A stretch of 62,000 nt of DNA, from contig CM043958.1 of NCBI GenBank assembly GCA_014529385.2, positions 77,984,669 through 78,046,668 on the forward strand, written 5' to 3'. The position numbers and the translations under genes are program-made. Position 1 is the stretch's first letter, and each line of letters opens with the position of its first letter. Origin of the DNA: Adiantum capillus-veneris. Taxonomy: Eukaryota; Streptophyta; Polypodiopsida; Polypodiales; Pteridaceae. Under the pieces are notes generated by a model. The model searched no databases and was not told the origin of the DNA. It was given only the letters and a program-made list of their open reading frames with translations. Below are positions 11,287 through 22,269 of this stretch, in pieces.

Positions 11287-12468
11287 CATTTTGGTTGGGA
11301 TGTACATCAATCAGATATTGTTACTGCTTTCTTGAATGGTGACATATTTAAGAAAGTTTATGTGACGTAGCCTCACGATTTTGTCAAGAAAGGACAAGAG
11401 GATAAGGTGTGAAAATGTAACAAAGATTTGTATGGGTTGAAGCAATCTCCTCGTGCTTGGTATGAGAAGGCTGACACTCATTTGGTCAAACGAGGCTTTC
11501 ACAACAGTCCAACAGAAAGCACATTGTATGTAAAGCGTGAGGGTGATGTGCTTCTCATTGTGGTTCTTTATGTAGATGATTTGTTGTTCAATAGACCAAA
11601 TGACAGACATATTCCTAAATTTAAGGCTGATTTGAATGCTACTTTCAAGATAAAAGATTTGGGGTTGTTGCATCATTACTTGGGTATACAGTTTAAGCAG
11701 TGTGATGATGGTATTGCCTTGTGTCAAAAAAGTTACATAGAGACATTGCTATGTAAGTTTGGACTTGAGGATTGCAAACCTATTGCCACTCTCATGGAAA
11801 CAAGTTTGAAATTGGGTCTTCATAATGTTGGTGATCCTGCAGATGTCACTCTTTACCAAACTCCTGTTGGATGCCTCATTTATGTATGCAACATGAGGTC
11901 GGATATTCAGTTTGCAGTCTCACAAGTCAGGAAATTTATGCATAGCCCAGGGTCTAAGCATTGTCAGGCTGTCAAGAGGATTTTCTGCTACTTGAGTGGC
12001 ACTTTACATCTTGGCTTGTTTTATCCCAAGGGGGAATCATTGCCTCCATACTTACATGCTTTTTTGGACTTAGATTGGGCTGGTTGCTTTGACACATGTG
12101 TCCACAAGTGGTTTTCTTTCATGCTTGGCAGCTCATGCATATCATGGTTGATCAAGAAGCAACCTACTATGGGCACTTCCAGTTGTGAGGGTGAGTACAT
12201 GGCAGTCTTCACAGCTACGATTGAGTGTGTATGGCTCAGACGCCTTATGGCTGATTTGGGTGTTGGACAGGACACTGCCAACACTATCTACACTGACAGC
12301 CAGAGCACATTGGCAGTTGCGAGGAACCCGATTTTTCATGCTCGCATAAAGCACATTGAGGTGCATTATCACCATGTCAGGGAGAGGCTCTCAGTAGAAG
12401 AGATCATCTTAGCTTATGTGCCAACACAGGACAACCTTGCAGATCTTTTCACAAGGGCTGTCTCATGA
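11287..12468 (+). pseudogene. Copia reverse transcriptase-RNase H, outer copy
   Basis: Continues the RT interrupted at 827: FGWDVHQSDIVTAFLNGDIF, then stops near 11369 and 11410, then a 346-residue open stretch from 11428. That stretch starts at the RT motif MYGLKQSPRAWYEKADTHLV, has VLYVDDLLFNR at the catalytic site (DD kept), DLGLLHHYLGIQFKQ, and RNase H with HAFLDLDWAGCFDTCVHKWF and WLRRLMADLGVGQD, ending HIEVHYHHVRERLSVEE. The acidic residues of RNase H appear retained. It is better preserved than copy A over the same interval. Confidence 0.9.
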
Positions 12469-12585
12469 GAAGTTCGAAGCTTTCCACAAAGCTTTGGGCT
12501 TACTGCCCTTTGTGGACTAATCATGTCCTCAAGGCATGACACTTCCCTTTACTCTATGTGCCAGCTCTTGTTCACCACATCACTC

Positions 12586-12738
12586 CAGGGGGGATTTGTT
12601 ACTATATACATGTGGTAGTGATGTGTGTGAACACACTTAGGACTGTTGGGGCATTTTCCCCTCTCTAGGAGGTTTTTCCCCATCGTGCATTGTATATACT
12701 CCCATCACTATAGGGCTAACTTATCTTTCCATTGCACA
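12586..12738 (+). repeat. Purine tract plus truncated 3' LTR, outer copy
   Basis: CAGGGGGGATT (12586-12596) precedes an LTR starting TGTTACTATATACATGTGG at 12597. The LTR breaks after 142 bp at ATTGCACA (12738). The missing remainder corresponds to the reversed fragment at 447-525. The sequence that follows belongs to the minus-strand integrase region. Confidence 0.85.
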
Positions 12739-12740
12739 TG

Positions 12741-14389
12741 TAAGCTAAACACAACCAAAGCATGACAAACTGATGCATAATAAGCATGGTGAGATCCTAA
12801 ACGAGTGCGACTAGACAAAGGTGCATTATGCACCAACCATTTTGGCATACCTCTAGCATGCTCATTTTCAGCCCTTTCCTCATCATGTACATCATGTACA
12901 TCTGCATTAGTAATAGGCTGATCTGTAACATTTTTAAAAACCCCCATAGGTTGTACATTTGCCTCATTGGAATTTACATTCAAACTTCCACCACTGAAAA
13001 GAGGCAACAAAGTGTCATAAATGTCTTGTGAGCTTACATTACTATCTCTAGTACATGACAACAAGGGCTAAACAGAATCTTCCACAAACACAACATCCCG
13101 TGAAACCAGAATACGCTTTGTTTGTGGATGATACAACATGTAACCTTTGCTTTCAGTATTATAACCAACAAAAATACATTTGACATCCTTATCATCCAAT
13201 GTTTTGTGCTGTGTTTGTGGCACCAAAGCATATGCTAAACAACCAAAAACATGCATGTGCTCAATAGAAGGCTTTCTATCATGCCATGCTTCATATGGAG
13301 TAATAGACTGCAAAGCTTTCATAGGACACCTGTTTAGTACATAAGTGACACACATAATGGCTTCAAGCCAAAACGAATGCGGTAAAGCTTGACTTTTGAC
13401 CATACATTGTGCCATTTCCATAAGTGACTTGTTTTTCCTCTCAGCAACACCATTTTGTTGAGGCATATAAGGCACTGTACATTGGTGTTTATCCCACGAC
13501 TAGCCAAAAATGCATTAAATTCGTGAGACATATACCCCCCCCCCCCAAATCGAAACAGAGGGTGCCCATAGTACATTTTGAGAGATTTTCAGCCATAGCC
13601 AGAAATTGGTTGAAGCACATAAATACTTCGGAGTTCACTTTAAGCGGATATGCCCATGCATTCCTGGAGTAATCATCAATAAAAGTCACAAAGTAAAGGT
13701 AATTCCCAAGGACAAAGTTTGCATGTGGCCCTAATTGAACCATCAAATACAACCTTCACAGACATGTTTGACAGGTGCTTCAAGAGGCGGCAAAGAAGCA
13801 ACCATATCAGATTTTTGCAAACGCAGCAAACTGGCAAAATTCAGATGACCAAAACGTGCATGCCAAAGTCTTGCATCTGAAATAGCCTTTGAATCCACAA
13901 CTGCATTTGCAAAATTTTGCTCACACTTGTTATACAAAGTGAGCTCATACAGCCCACGGCATAAAATGCCAGATGCAACAATGTCATCACCAAAACTGAG
14001 ATCATGTACTGTATGTCTGTCATCCACAAATTTGACTACAAGACCAAGTCTAGCAAGAGAAAATAGATACAAAAGATTCTTCTTGATCCCAGGTACATAA
14101 AGTGCATCAACAAGTGTGAAAGAACTACCATTTGAATCACTAATCACAATCTTTCCAACTCCCTGAACCGGATAACAGAGGCATTGCTGGCACAAGTACT
14201 TGAATTCCCATGAGGGATAGACTCAAGAGAGGTGAAAAAATCACGATGTGAGGTAATGTGCTTTGTAGCACCACTGTCAAAATACCACACATGTGAATCT
14301 GCAACAATCGATATGCATGCATCATAACAATAGGATTATAGGTACACTCTGCACTAAAATCCCATTCTGCATCAACATTAGCATCACAT
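12741..14389 (-). pseudogene. Copia protease-integrase, outer copy (broken)
   Basis: Minus-strand partner of 2331-3950. It shows VWYFDSGATKHIT at ~14280, VDALYVPGIKKNLLYLFSLA, LWHARFGHLNFASLLRLQKS (~13870), FVTFIDDYSRNAWAYPLKV, a damaged LRSDRGGEY region where a G/C homopolymer (13535-13547) has replaced part of the catalytic Asp segment, and NGVAERKNKSLMEMAQCMVK (~13450). The C-terminal linker KGYMLYHPQTKRILVSRDVV is present. Coding ends at GCTTA near 12742, the inversion breakpoint. Confidence 0.88.
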
Positions 14390-15344
14390 TCTCCTTTCAC
14401 AGAAGACTTAACAATAGCTGCATTTGTAGTGGAACCAACATTAGTAGTGGAACTAGCCTCTTTCTTTGGCCTTCAACTTAGGACATTGCTTAATCAAATG
14501 ATCATTAGCTTTACAATAGTGGAAACGCATCTTCTTTTTGCCCTTATCACCAAAATTTCCAGACGAATTGCTATCAGTAGAAGCATTAGGAACATGTGAT
14601 TTTCCACTCGCATAAGAACCATGAGAAGTGGTTGCATTACTGTTACTACCTTTTCTTTGAGCAGCAATAAAGGCATGCTCAATTGCACGCTGTCTAGTCC
14701 TGTTGAATTTGGAAAGCCACTCTTGCAACAGCAATGTGCATACTGCATCAAACTTGACAACTTCAAGATTTCCTTGGGTCATAAGTCTCCAAGTACTAGC
14801 AAAAGTCTGGTAAGAATCTGGCAAGGCATCAAGAACACTCTGCACAAGGGAACTATATGGAATGACTTCACCTATAGAAATAAGTTTCTCATTGATATCC
14901 TTGACACCAGCAAAGAAAGTGTTCTCATGATCTTCCTCATGCATAATCTTCGATTCCAGCTCTTTATGCAGCAATGCAATTTTAGCCTGATTGCGACTTG
15001 CATAAAGACCAGCCAGAATATCCCAAGCCTGTTTTCTAGATTTTGTTGAACAAATGTGGAGAGTAATAGTGTGCTTCATAGACAACGCAATCAATGCATG
15101 AGCTTGCGCATCTTTTACATTCCAACGGGCTTGCTCAGCTGTAGGCAAAACAATAGACCTGCAACATCCTCAACATCGCCTACATCCTGAGAACTAGGAC
15201 GTACATAATTGCCCTGCATAATATTCCAAACGCCCTTTGACACAAGAGCATGTTGCATCATATAAGCCCACATAGGGTAATTGTCCCCATCGAATTGTCC
15301 TCGGTAGCAAACATTTTGAACATACCTGTGTTGTCATCAGCCAT
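14390..15344 (-). pseudogene. Copia gag, outer copy (broken)
   Basis: Start at ATG 15344 (MADDNTGMFKMFATED). The main open piece is 14453-15148 with AEQARWNVKDAQAHALIALS, KELESKIMHEEDHENTFFAG and LPDSYQTFASTWRLMTQGNL. The nucleocapsid tail reads RFHYCKANDHLIKQCPKLK: Cys, His and the final Cys of a CX2CX4HX4C knuckle are present, but the first Cys is Phe. Frames shift twice near the N-terminus. Confidence 0.85.
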
Positions 15345-15691
15345 GGTAAATGTTGCACTTGATGTGAAAACTGCCCGAAAAGAGGAGAAACAAAGCAGGA
15401 ATAACACGTGCTATATAGCACAAACCGTAGAATACTGTAACGGACCTGTTATACAAAAAATGGCACTGATAAAAATTTTGCACAAAATGATGAAATAGCA
15501 TGCACATTATTGCCTATAGTGGAAACGGAGGCCGAAATGAGCCCGAATAAAAAATTTGAGCAGATTAAGATCTTTGAACTTTGCCAAAAATTTGTCGACT
15601 TGCGAACTCTTGCCAAAGCTCACTGAAGTCGGAGAAAGTGATCAGGCGTGTGCTAGAGCTGCTGGCAACTAAGCCCGGGAGGATGCAACCT

Positions 15692-15703
15692 GCTCTGATA
15701 CCA
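15692..15703 (-). promoter_or_regulatory. Primer-binding site, outer copy
   Basis: GCTCTGATACCA, the reverse complement of the initiator tRNA-Met primer site TGGTATCAGAGC. It sits two bases inside the LTR at 15706. Confidence 0.9.
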
Positions 15704-15705
15704 AT

Positions 15706-15934
15706 TGTTGGAATTAGGGTTGCAGGAAAACACACACTGCTTGGAGAAGATGAAGGAAGCACAAGGCACACAATAGAGAGTGTATTACTTAGTGTGCAAT
15801 AGAAAGATAAGTTAGCCCTAGAGTGATGGGCGTACATACAATGCACGAGGGAAAAAACCTCCTAGAGAGCGAAAAAATGCCCCGACGGTCCTAAGTGTGT
15901 CCACACACATCACTACCACATGTATATGGTAAAA
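15706..15934 (-). repeat. 5' LTR of outer copia element
   Basis: Reverse-oriented full LTR from TGTTGGAATTAGGG to TGTATATGGTAAAA. The last bases should read GGTAACA, so the terminus is slightly mutated. Its sequence is a close match to the LTRs of copy A. Confidence 0.85.
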
Positions 15935-17134
15935 AAATTAAGCAAGAAAGACACATTGCGCCATGGTTTTTTGGTCTATGAAGCTAGGAGGGATGAAACA
16001 CTGACATATTGGCTTGGTTTTGTAGCACATAGGCAAGGCATGTTTGGAATTGCCCACATCTTGTCGTGAGGCCTCATAGGGTGCCTTTAGAATGGCCTGT
16101 GGCACTCAACTCATCCTTAACAATGCAAGAGATTGAATCCCTTGAGCAAGCTAGTTCCATTTGGGAATACAGAATATAGAAGCAGAGATGCAAATACATC
16201 CTAAGAAATATCAACCAAAGGGTTTCCAAAGATGCCTCAAAAAGGATCAACAACCATCTTGGTTTATCATTGGTTGTTTTGTAGGTGGAAGTCATAAAGA
16301 AGGGCAAACATGAAGTGTTCATAGTGGAGACAAAGAACTTCAGGCTTCTAGGAGAGAGTTATCGTGTGAGACAGTTGCAAAGAACCCAAGTTGCACTTGT
16401 CGGACTTTTGAAGGAGGATGGTAGAGGGTGTCTTGTTTGTGGCTTACAAACACATGTACTACACGTATTTGCGCATCTTGAGTATGGACCATAACATGTT
16501 CATTCATTAATCCAGCCTTGGAGACCAAGATATTGACATTGTACTGTAGGCAAAGTGGTTGCTTTAGGATTGAGCATGGATAAATTAGGGATAATGCAAT
16601 TTTTTGGGGATCCACAATGATGTAGTTTGTATCATTTATATTTTGTGATGCTTATTTAGCTATGGTTTGTACATCATTGTTGGCCATTTTATTGTCAATT
16701 CAATTGCTTCCAACTTAAATACTATAAGTATAAGTTTCTTTGTTTATATAGCAAAGTGCAGAAAGACCTTACCACAATTATAGTGTTCGAGCTTAAATGA
16801 AAATCCACCATTTTATGTGGTGCATGTACAACATAGTCACCAATGAAAGAGATGCACCTTTGCAACAAGGGGAAGGAGAATGTGGAGAAATGGATTTCGG
16901 TGGTGGACTCCATCAACAAGAGACAAAGGCAAGCCAAAAATACATACAGAGGGAGTGGACAAAGGAGACCACGAAAACAAGGGGTCAAAATACTAAGATG
17001 CAAAGTAGGACAACATAGTTTTATGAAGACATTGTTGTTGAACTTTTGTCGTTGCCCATGAGATTAATTGCCTATGGGATCTATTTATAAGCGAGAAATA
17101 GATCTATTTTCTATGTAATTGCTTAATTGCACAT

Positions 17135-17136
<2 letters not shown>
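15935..17136. other. Non-coding, partly repeated sequence
   Basis: No protein family is recognisable. Short open frames such as 16285-16494 are not supported. From about 16765 to 17110 the sequence resembles blocks at 17270-17720 and 24360-24650: shared words include GAGCTTAAA, GAGATGCACCTTTGCAAC, TGTTGTTGAAC and ATGGGATCTATTT. This suggests an old dispersed non-coding repeat. Confidence 0.5.

Positions 17137-17207
<71 letters not shown>
17137..17207. repeat. (AG)n microsatellite
   Basis: About 35 uninterrupted AG units. Apparent Ser/Leu-repeat frames across it are artefacts. Confidence 0.95.
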
Positions 17208-17210
<3 letters not shown>

Positions 17211-17707
17211 GGAAGAATGAAGAAATGAGTTCATTAAGTTGACACAAAATGAGTTGAGGGAACATGGCACAAAGACCTACCCATGATTACAACATTGGAG
17301 CTTAAAGGTGTTAGGGTTTAAACCTATGTGCCACCTACATGCCACTACCTCTCATCTAAGAGTGCCACCTGCTATACCATGTAGTAAGACATGTGGCCCA
17401 ACATGTGACTTGATGCTACACTCTCTTAGTGCTATATAAGCACACATTTCATTGTACAAATATAACGCATCTTATCAATCAATCTACCTACTTTGTGTTA
17501 TTTTGTACTTTAATTTCTTACGTCACTTTTCAATTAGAATGCTAGCTTAATGTCCTAATTATGAATGCAAATAATTATCATCTGCCATAATTGCAAGCCT
17601 TACAAAAGGGGAATCTGCCCTTTCATTGTGGCACATGAAGAACATACTCTATGATGAGGAAGAGATGCACCTTTGCAACGAGCTAAAGGAGGACGTGGAG
17701 GTCAATG
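17208..17707 (+). repeat. LTR-like non-coding repeat, copy 1
   Basis: From TGTTAGGGTTTAAACC (17309) the block has a TATA-like box (CTATATAAGC, ~17431) and ends around CATAATTGCAAGCC (~17590), which is LTR-like. The part 17410-17707 is repeated almost verbatim at 24181-24476, including ATAACGCATCTTATCAATC and GAGATGCACCTTTGCAAC. It is interrupted at 17708-17712 by element L. No coding or recognised primer site was found. Confidence 0.6.
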
Positions 17708-17712
17708 GTGGC

Positions 17713-18220
17713 TGGAATTGGAGCTGATCTCTTCAGATAGCTGAATCCAATGTTAGAATTTAAAGCTACTGGTTAGGTCATCAGCTCAGTTAGTGAAACT
17801 CGAATAGAGAACTGACTGGACTAAAATAGTTAACTAAATTGAAATAGTATACTGATTCAAGAGACATACTAGACGACTGGAAATTATTTGCCGATTCAGA
17901 TTAATAGTTCAAGGACAACCAGTACAGTGTGTAATGGGTTTGAGCTCAAATGGTTACAGCAGTAATGATTACATAGTGAAGCTAGAGGCGAACAGATTGT
18001 AACTTGAGAATGTTTGGGAGCTAAAGCCAAAAGACAAGCAACTAAGCCAAGAAGCTAAGAAGCAAGAAGCCCAATTACAATTCAATTGGTCCTATTTATA
18101 GCTTCTAGGAGTTACTGTAGTAACTACCTTTGGAAATTACTGCTGGTGTGACTGAGTGATCCATTGTTCGGCCTTCTAAGGAACAGTTTCCGCCTGTTGG
18201 GATTGTCCTCGCCTTCTACA
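17713..18220 (-). repeat. 3' LTR of element L
   Basis: 508 bp with plus-strand ends TGGAATTGGAGC and GCCTTCTACA. The part 17943-18220 aligns to 23794-24069 (shared AGCTAGAGGCGAA, GTTTGGGAGCTAAAGCC, CTATTTATAGCTTCTAGGAG). The CTATTTATAG word may be a TATA region in either direction. Confidence 0.8.
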
Positions 18221-18327
18221 TCCTTCCCTCCTTTCTTGAATTTTGGCATAATTCCAAAATTTCCAAAAAAAATCCACCGCCTGATTCTGATTGATTCTTG
18301 AGGAAACCATCTGGCCTTTTGGTTGGC

Positions 18328-18357
18328 TTAAACCCTAAACCCTAAACCCTAAACCCT
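18328..18357. repeat. Interstitial telomere-type repeat (CCCTAAA)4
   Basis: Four tandem CCCTAAA units (TTAAACCCTAAACCCTAAA and on) lie just inside the 3' LTR of element L. CCCTAAA is the common plant telomere repeat. It is too short to be a telomere and may come from telomerase-linked break repair or from the element itself. Confidence 0.9.
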
Positions 18358-18489
18358 GCTGGTGGCTAGTTTGGCCGATGTTCCTCATGGCAATACTCTT
18401 TCGGTATTGCTAGCTTTATATCATACTTCATGCTAGTTGAGTGCTTGACACCCCTGTAATTGTAATTCCAAGGGTGCCTAGCCAAAGAA

Positions 18490-20777
18490 ATTCCAGTGCC
18501 TCACTGAGAAAATCCACCGTCTGATTCTGAGATGGAACTACCTAGTATCCTTCCATTGAACATGCTTCCTCTTGCCCTTCTTCTGTGCTGGTGCCTCAGA
18601 AGTCCTAGTGCTAGCATTGTCTTTTTGGATGAGTCTGTAAATGGCCTCCTGCTCAAGCTGATCCCTCCTTTCAGTGGACATCTCAAATTCATAAGGCGTG
18701 AGAGGATTTTAGGTTTTGGTGTCGGGATCATACAATGTACGTCTACCCTTTGTCAGACGGGTACTTGCCAATTTATAACAATGCGAGGCTGTGTGGATCC
18801 ATCCCTATGGAAGAGGCTGATTTGTTTTAATCCTTGCTTCAAAGAGAATCTCATCCATTTCTCTGTGCTGTGGCCCTAGTCCTGGTTTAGCCGTGATATC
18901 CTTTTCACGGATCTTAGAGGACTCCACAGCTAGTTGAAGCAACTGATTTGTGATCTTTGTGAGACCACGAAGCTGGATCTTCCATTGTCCCATACAGAGT
19001 TTGACCCTCTGCATTTCTCCTTGTAGTTCCATAACATCATTCAGTTCGAGAGCATCATTGATCAGTGTTTGCCAGGGTTTTCATTCTATAGTGGCTCATA
19101 CCAATCCTGAAGTTCATCAGTAATATTAAAGTATGTGAGCCGATCCACTGGTTCTGGATGATGAGGATACAAAGATGCGAAAAATCTGGGCAGTTCAGCT
19201 TCTTTAGCAGGTAATGTATATAAGAGAACTGGTGAATTGGACACAAATTCCAGGAAATTAAGTACAACCTGATTCTCCTTCTACATCATCTTTCGAGTCA
19301 CCTGGACTAACTGAAAGAGTCTTCGGAGAGGAGTTGACTGTTCCCCTACTATCATTTGAGTCTCAGGTCTCCGAGGTCCTTTACTACTGGAAGTCTGATC
19401 TTCAATAATAGCCTGCACCCTCCCTCTGGTCCAAAACTCCTCTAGCAATTTGCATTTGAAGTAAAACTTCTTTCAAGTGATTCACTTCCTTCATGCACTT
19501 GTAGAAAGGCCTATTCCCAAGCAGTAGATCTAATTCAAGGGCTAAAGAATGTCGATCTGCTGTGGACTGTCGCTGCCAGTGTGGATTGACTAACTTATCA
19601 TAAGAAGTCAGCGCCCACTTAGGTACCCTTTCCAGCAGCTAGATTATGCTGGGATGCACAGGCAGTTGACACAATTCTTGATCGTGGAAGGTAGCTGATT
19701 TCCAATGCTGAATCATTTCTCTGGCACCGACATATAGCCTTTGAAAGCGTTCCAATTCAAAGTTCCAAATACATCCTAGTAATAAGAGCTTGTTGATGTG
19801 TCAATCTCTTGTTCAATGTGATGAGCTGTAATGAATGTTGCTCATCCCCCTTTAAGGTCTCATCCATAGCTTTGGATTTTTCTTTCCCATCTGGATTGTG
19901 TTGTTACTGGTGTACTGGAGACCCTCTAGTGTTGTCCTTCTGTTCATTGCTTGGTTGCTAATCATCAGTCTGCTGGTCTGGCTGGCCCTTGTGGCTGACT
20001 GTCCCCTGTGATAGCTGATCCACTAGCACCAGAGCCTGAAGGTGGGGAAGGAGGAAAGTCATTATCATCATCAGGTTTGTCGCTCGAATTGTCCTCCCCT
20101 TCCTCATCCTTCTCTTCTTCCCTTTCAAAATGCTGATCATGATCATTTCGCTTTTCAATATAATCCATGATGGCTTGATTCGCTAATGCCGTGTTGTATT
20201 CAAAGAGCTTGTCCTGCATATCACTTTGCATAGTCTCCATAAGTGCCTTTAGATTGTCCATATTCAGAGTGACATTGCCCTCTGGATTCAGAATGTCAAC
20301 AACATTACTATAAACATATCTCTCTGTAAGAGATGCTTTTACTACAGTGTTGGCTATCATCAGTTCTTTGAATTCTGTCCGCTTCATTTGTAGAAGAGTC
20401 TGGAATCTATCAGCATCTCTTAAGGCTGCTGTCTTATCTTCCCTCAATTGCCGAGTCTCTATTTCAACCCTCAACAACTTTGTCCGCAGCTCATTAATTG
20501 TCCTTACTGACTGATTTTCTGTAATAGTATGCCTGAGTTTTTGTGCAGCTACGTCATGCTGAAGTTTTTGAACCTGCTGCTGGATGCTTCCCAATTCTTC
20601 TTTTAGCTTGGCTAGTTGCTCATTGGGAGATGATGCATCCATCATCTGTCCTAAAGCATTGACAATGGTATTCCATGATGATTGGATAAGAATTGAGCAG
20701 CCATCAACGACTGTTGCCTGGTCAGACTGGACTGGCTTGTAAGTCATAAAAGGAGCCATGTATGGTAAGTGCTGCAA
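18490..20777 (-). pseudogene. Coiled-coil protein of element L (broken)
   Basis: The best piece (19965-20777, 270 residues, start MQHLPYMAPFMTYKPVQSDQ) has heptad-like stretches: EQLAKLKEELGSIQQQVQKL, TINELRTKLLRVEIETRQL and REDKTAALRDADRFQTLLQM. An acidic tail (REEEKDEEGEDNSSDKPDDD) follows, then GSGASG-type spacer. Further broken segments downstream remain in protein-like sequence: PKWALTSYDKLVNPHWQRQ, HSLALELDLLLGNRPFYKC and MKEVNHLKEVLLQMQIARG at 19440-19690, and MELQGEMQRVKLCMGQWKIQ at 18805-19032, with a basic end KKGKRKHVQWKDTR near 18510. The whole would be some 700 residues. I recognise no family. Its place after the protease resembles env-like or accessory ORFs of some plant LTR elements, but no signal peptide or membrane span is seen. 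Confidence 0.6.
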
Positions 20778-21700
20778 ATTAGATGTTTGAAAAATTAGTC
20801 CGCCTTTGAGAGGGTGATGCTATAACTACTGCAGTCTATCTTTCTTGGCTATAGATAAAGCCAATTTATTGAAAGGAAGTCTGTTGGCTAGACTGTCAGG
20901 TATTGAGATCTTTCCCTTATCTTTAACTACCGCCTGCTCAACACTTGACGGTGTTCCTTGGTCCTTTCCAGTATTGTTGTCTGCTGGAGTCTACTCTGCT
21001 TGCTGGCCCTTTCCAATATTGGTATGTGCTGGAGTCTGTTCTTGCTGGCCCTTCCCAACACTGGTCTGTGCTGGAGTTTTTTCTTTAGGTGTGGCTGAAG
21101 TCTGTCCTACTGAAAGTTTACTAGGAGGCAAAGACTTAACGTGACTTTCCAGTTGCTTATATAAAGCATTATTTTTGGCCAACATAATTTTTGGTTTCTT
21201 TGACCCACTAGCTTCCACCTGTGTGGTCTTCCTCTTTTGTCCAGCTAGAGCCAACTAATTGCTTGGAGTTTCTTCATCTGAAGATAGCTCAACATTGTTA
21301 GTCTCGGGATGGGCTTCTGACTCCAAGCCATCCGTACCTGATAATGAGCATCTGGAGAAGTTGCCCAGTAAAGAAATTGCCAAACATACCAAGCTTTAAA
21401 AACATTTTGAGATTTCAACTTGGTGGTCTGCTGGAGCACATTATGAGATAAGATCTGACATAAGTTGATCTTGGCTTTATATCATCCCAGTTGCCTGCAC
21501 AACTCAATGATCGGCCATTCGAACTTTGAAAGGTGCTGGTTTCAAGTTCAAGATACTCATCCTTTGCTGAAGGTGTGTCCCCAGGATGTTTACTCCTGCA
21601 CCTCCATCCAATATGACATCGGATAGTGGCTCCCATTGTTTTCTAACCTTGTAGTCTACCTGGATCATCGACACTTCATCATCTCAAACAACAGCCAAGT
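20778..21700 (-). pseudogene. Aspartic protease and linker of element L (broken)
   Basis: Protease of gypsy type: VILDGGAGVNILGTHLQQRM (~21545-21610) with the DGGAGVN form of the catalytic motif, then LKPAPFKVRMADHCVVQATG, and a degraded C-terminal hydrophobic motif QMLIIRYGWLGV where family members have PMLLGRPWL. A linker with nuclear-signal-like GQKRKTTQVEASGSKKPK (~21210) and three ~19-residue repeats (TPAQTSVGKGQQEQ, TPAHTNIGKGQQAE, TPADNNTGKDQGTP) leads into the coiled-coil protein. Stops occur at 21245 and 20989, and the frame shifts within the protease. Confidence 0.65.
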
Positions 21701-22269
21701 CAACTGCTCTGGCTTTTGCTTCAGCCTTCCGTCGCTGTCTGATGAATTTCGTTGCTTCAGGAAAAGTTTTTCTAATGTCATCTAGTTCAACTGTCAGTTT
21801 TTGAATTCTTTCACAGATTTTAACATGAATTTCTTCTATCTCTTGATCAGAGTTATTATCAAAACTTGAAGAATCGGAATTATCTGCACAATGTCATTCC
21901 TCTATTTTGGTACCTACTGTGCCTCTTTCAGTGTCTCCTGTTGGAGTTATATCTGATTTAACATTTCCTAGTTCCTCCACCAATCCCTGAACTGCAGCCA
22001 ACATAGTCTCAGGAATCCCAGACCCTGACTGATCTGGTTGGGTTTTCTCAGAAGACTAGACTGGTATCTTTTGAATGACGAGAGCATCAGAACTCTCTGG
22101 CTACTCTGGCAGCTTCTTGGCTAGATCTTCTGTGATCTTAGCCGCCAGTTATCTCTGCTCCTTCCATTCATCGACTACCTTTTCTTTGCCCTTTGCCTTC
22201 CACACCTCTCTCTGCTGAGCCCATTTGCTAGTTTCACAACTAACTGGTTTGGCCGGGTCATCTGGAATT
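21701..22269 (-). pseudogene. Gag-protease spacer of element L
   Basis: Minus-strand coding continues between the knuckle and the protease with a charged, protein-like frame: AKGKEKVVDEWKEQR, SGSGIPETMLAAVQGLVEEL, EEIHVKICERIQKLTVELDD and RQRRKAEAKARAVDLAVV. Several stops interrupt it. It looks like a helical spacer. No domain is recognised. Confidence 0.55.

Larger units (their letters stand above)
447..15934 (-). mobile_element. Outer Ty1/copia retrotransposon with internal inversion
   Basis: The left edge is the last ~79 bp of a copia LTR in reverse (TGTTGGAATTAGGG...), and the right edge is a full reversed LTR (15706-15934) with gag, protease and integrase on the minus strand. Between them, reverse transcriptase, RNase H and the first 142 bp of the other LTR lie on the plus strand (526-12738). 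Flipping that block would give one element in the order LTR-gag-PR-IN-RT-RH-LTR on the minus strand, with about 10 to 15 bp lost at each breakpoint. Flanking pentamers are AATTT (442-446) and AATTA (15936-15940), a weak 4/5 target duplication. Copies A and C are nested inside the flipped block. An assembly error is the main alternative. Confidence 0.7.

Noticed and set aside
18490-20777. Env-like protein in element L
   Set aside because: No signal peptide, membrane span or cleavage motif is visible. Only a coiled coil is supported.
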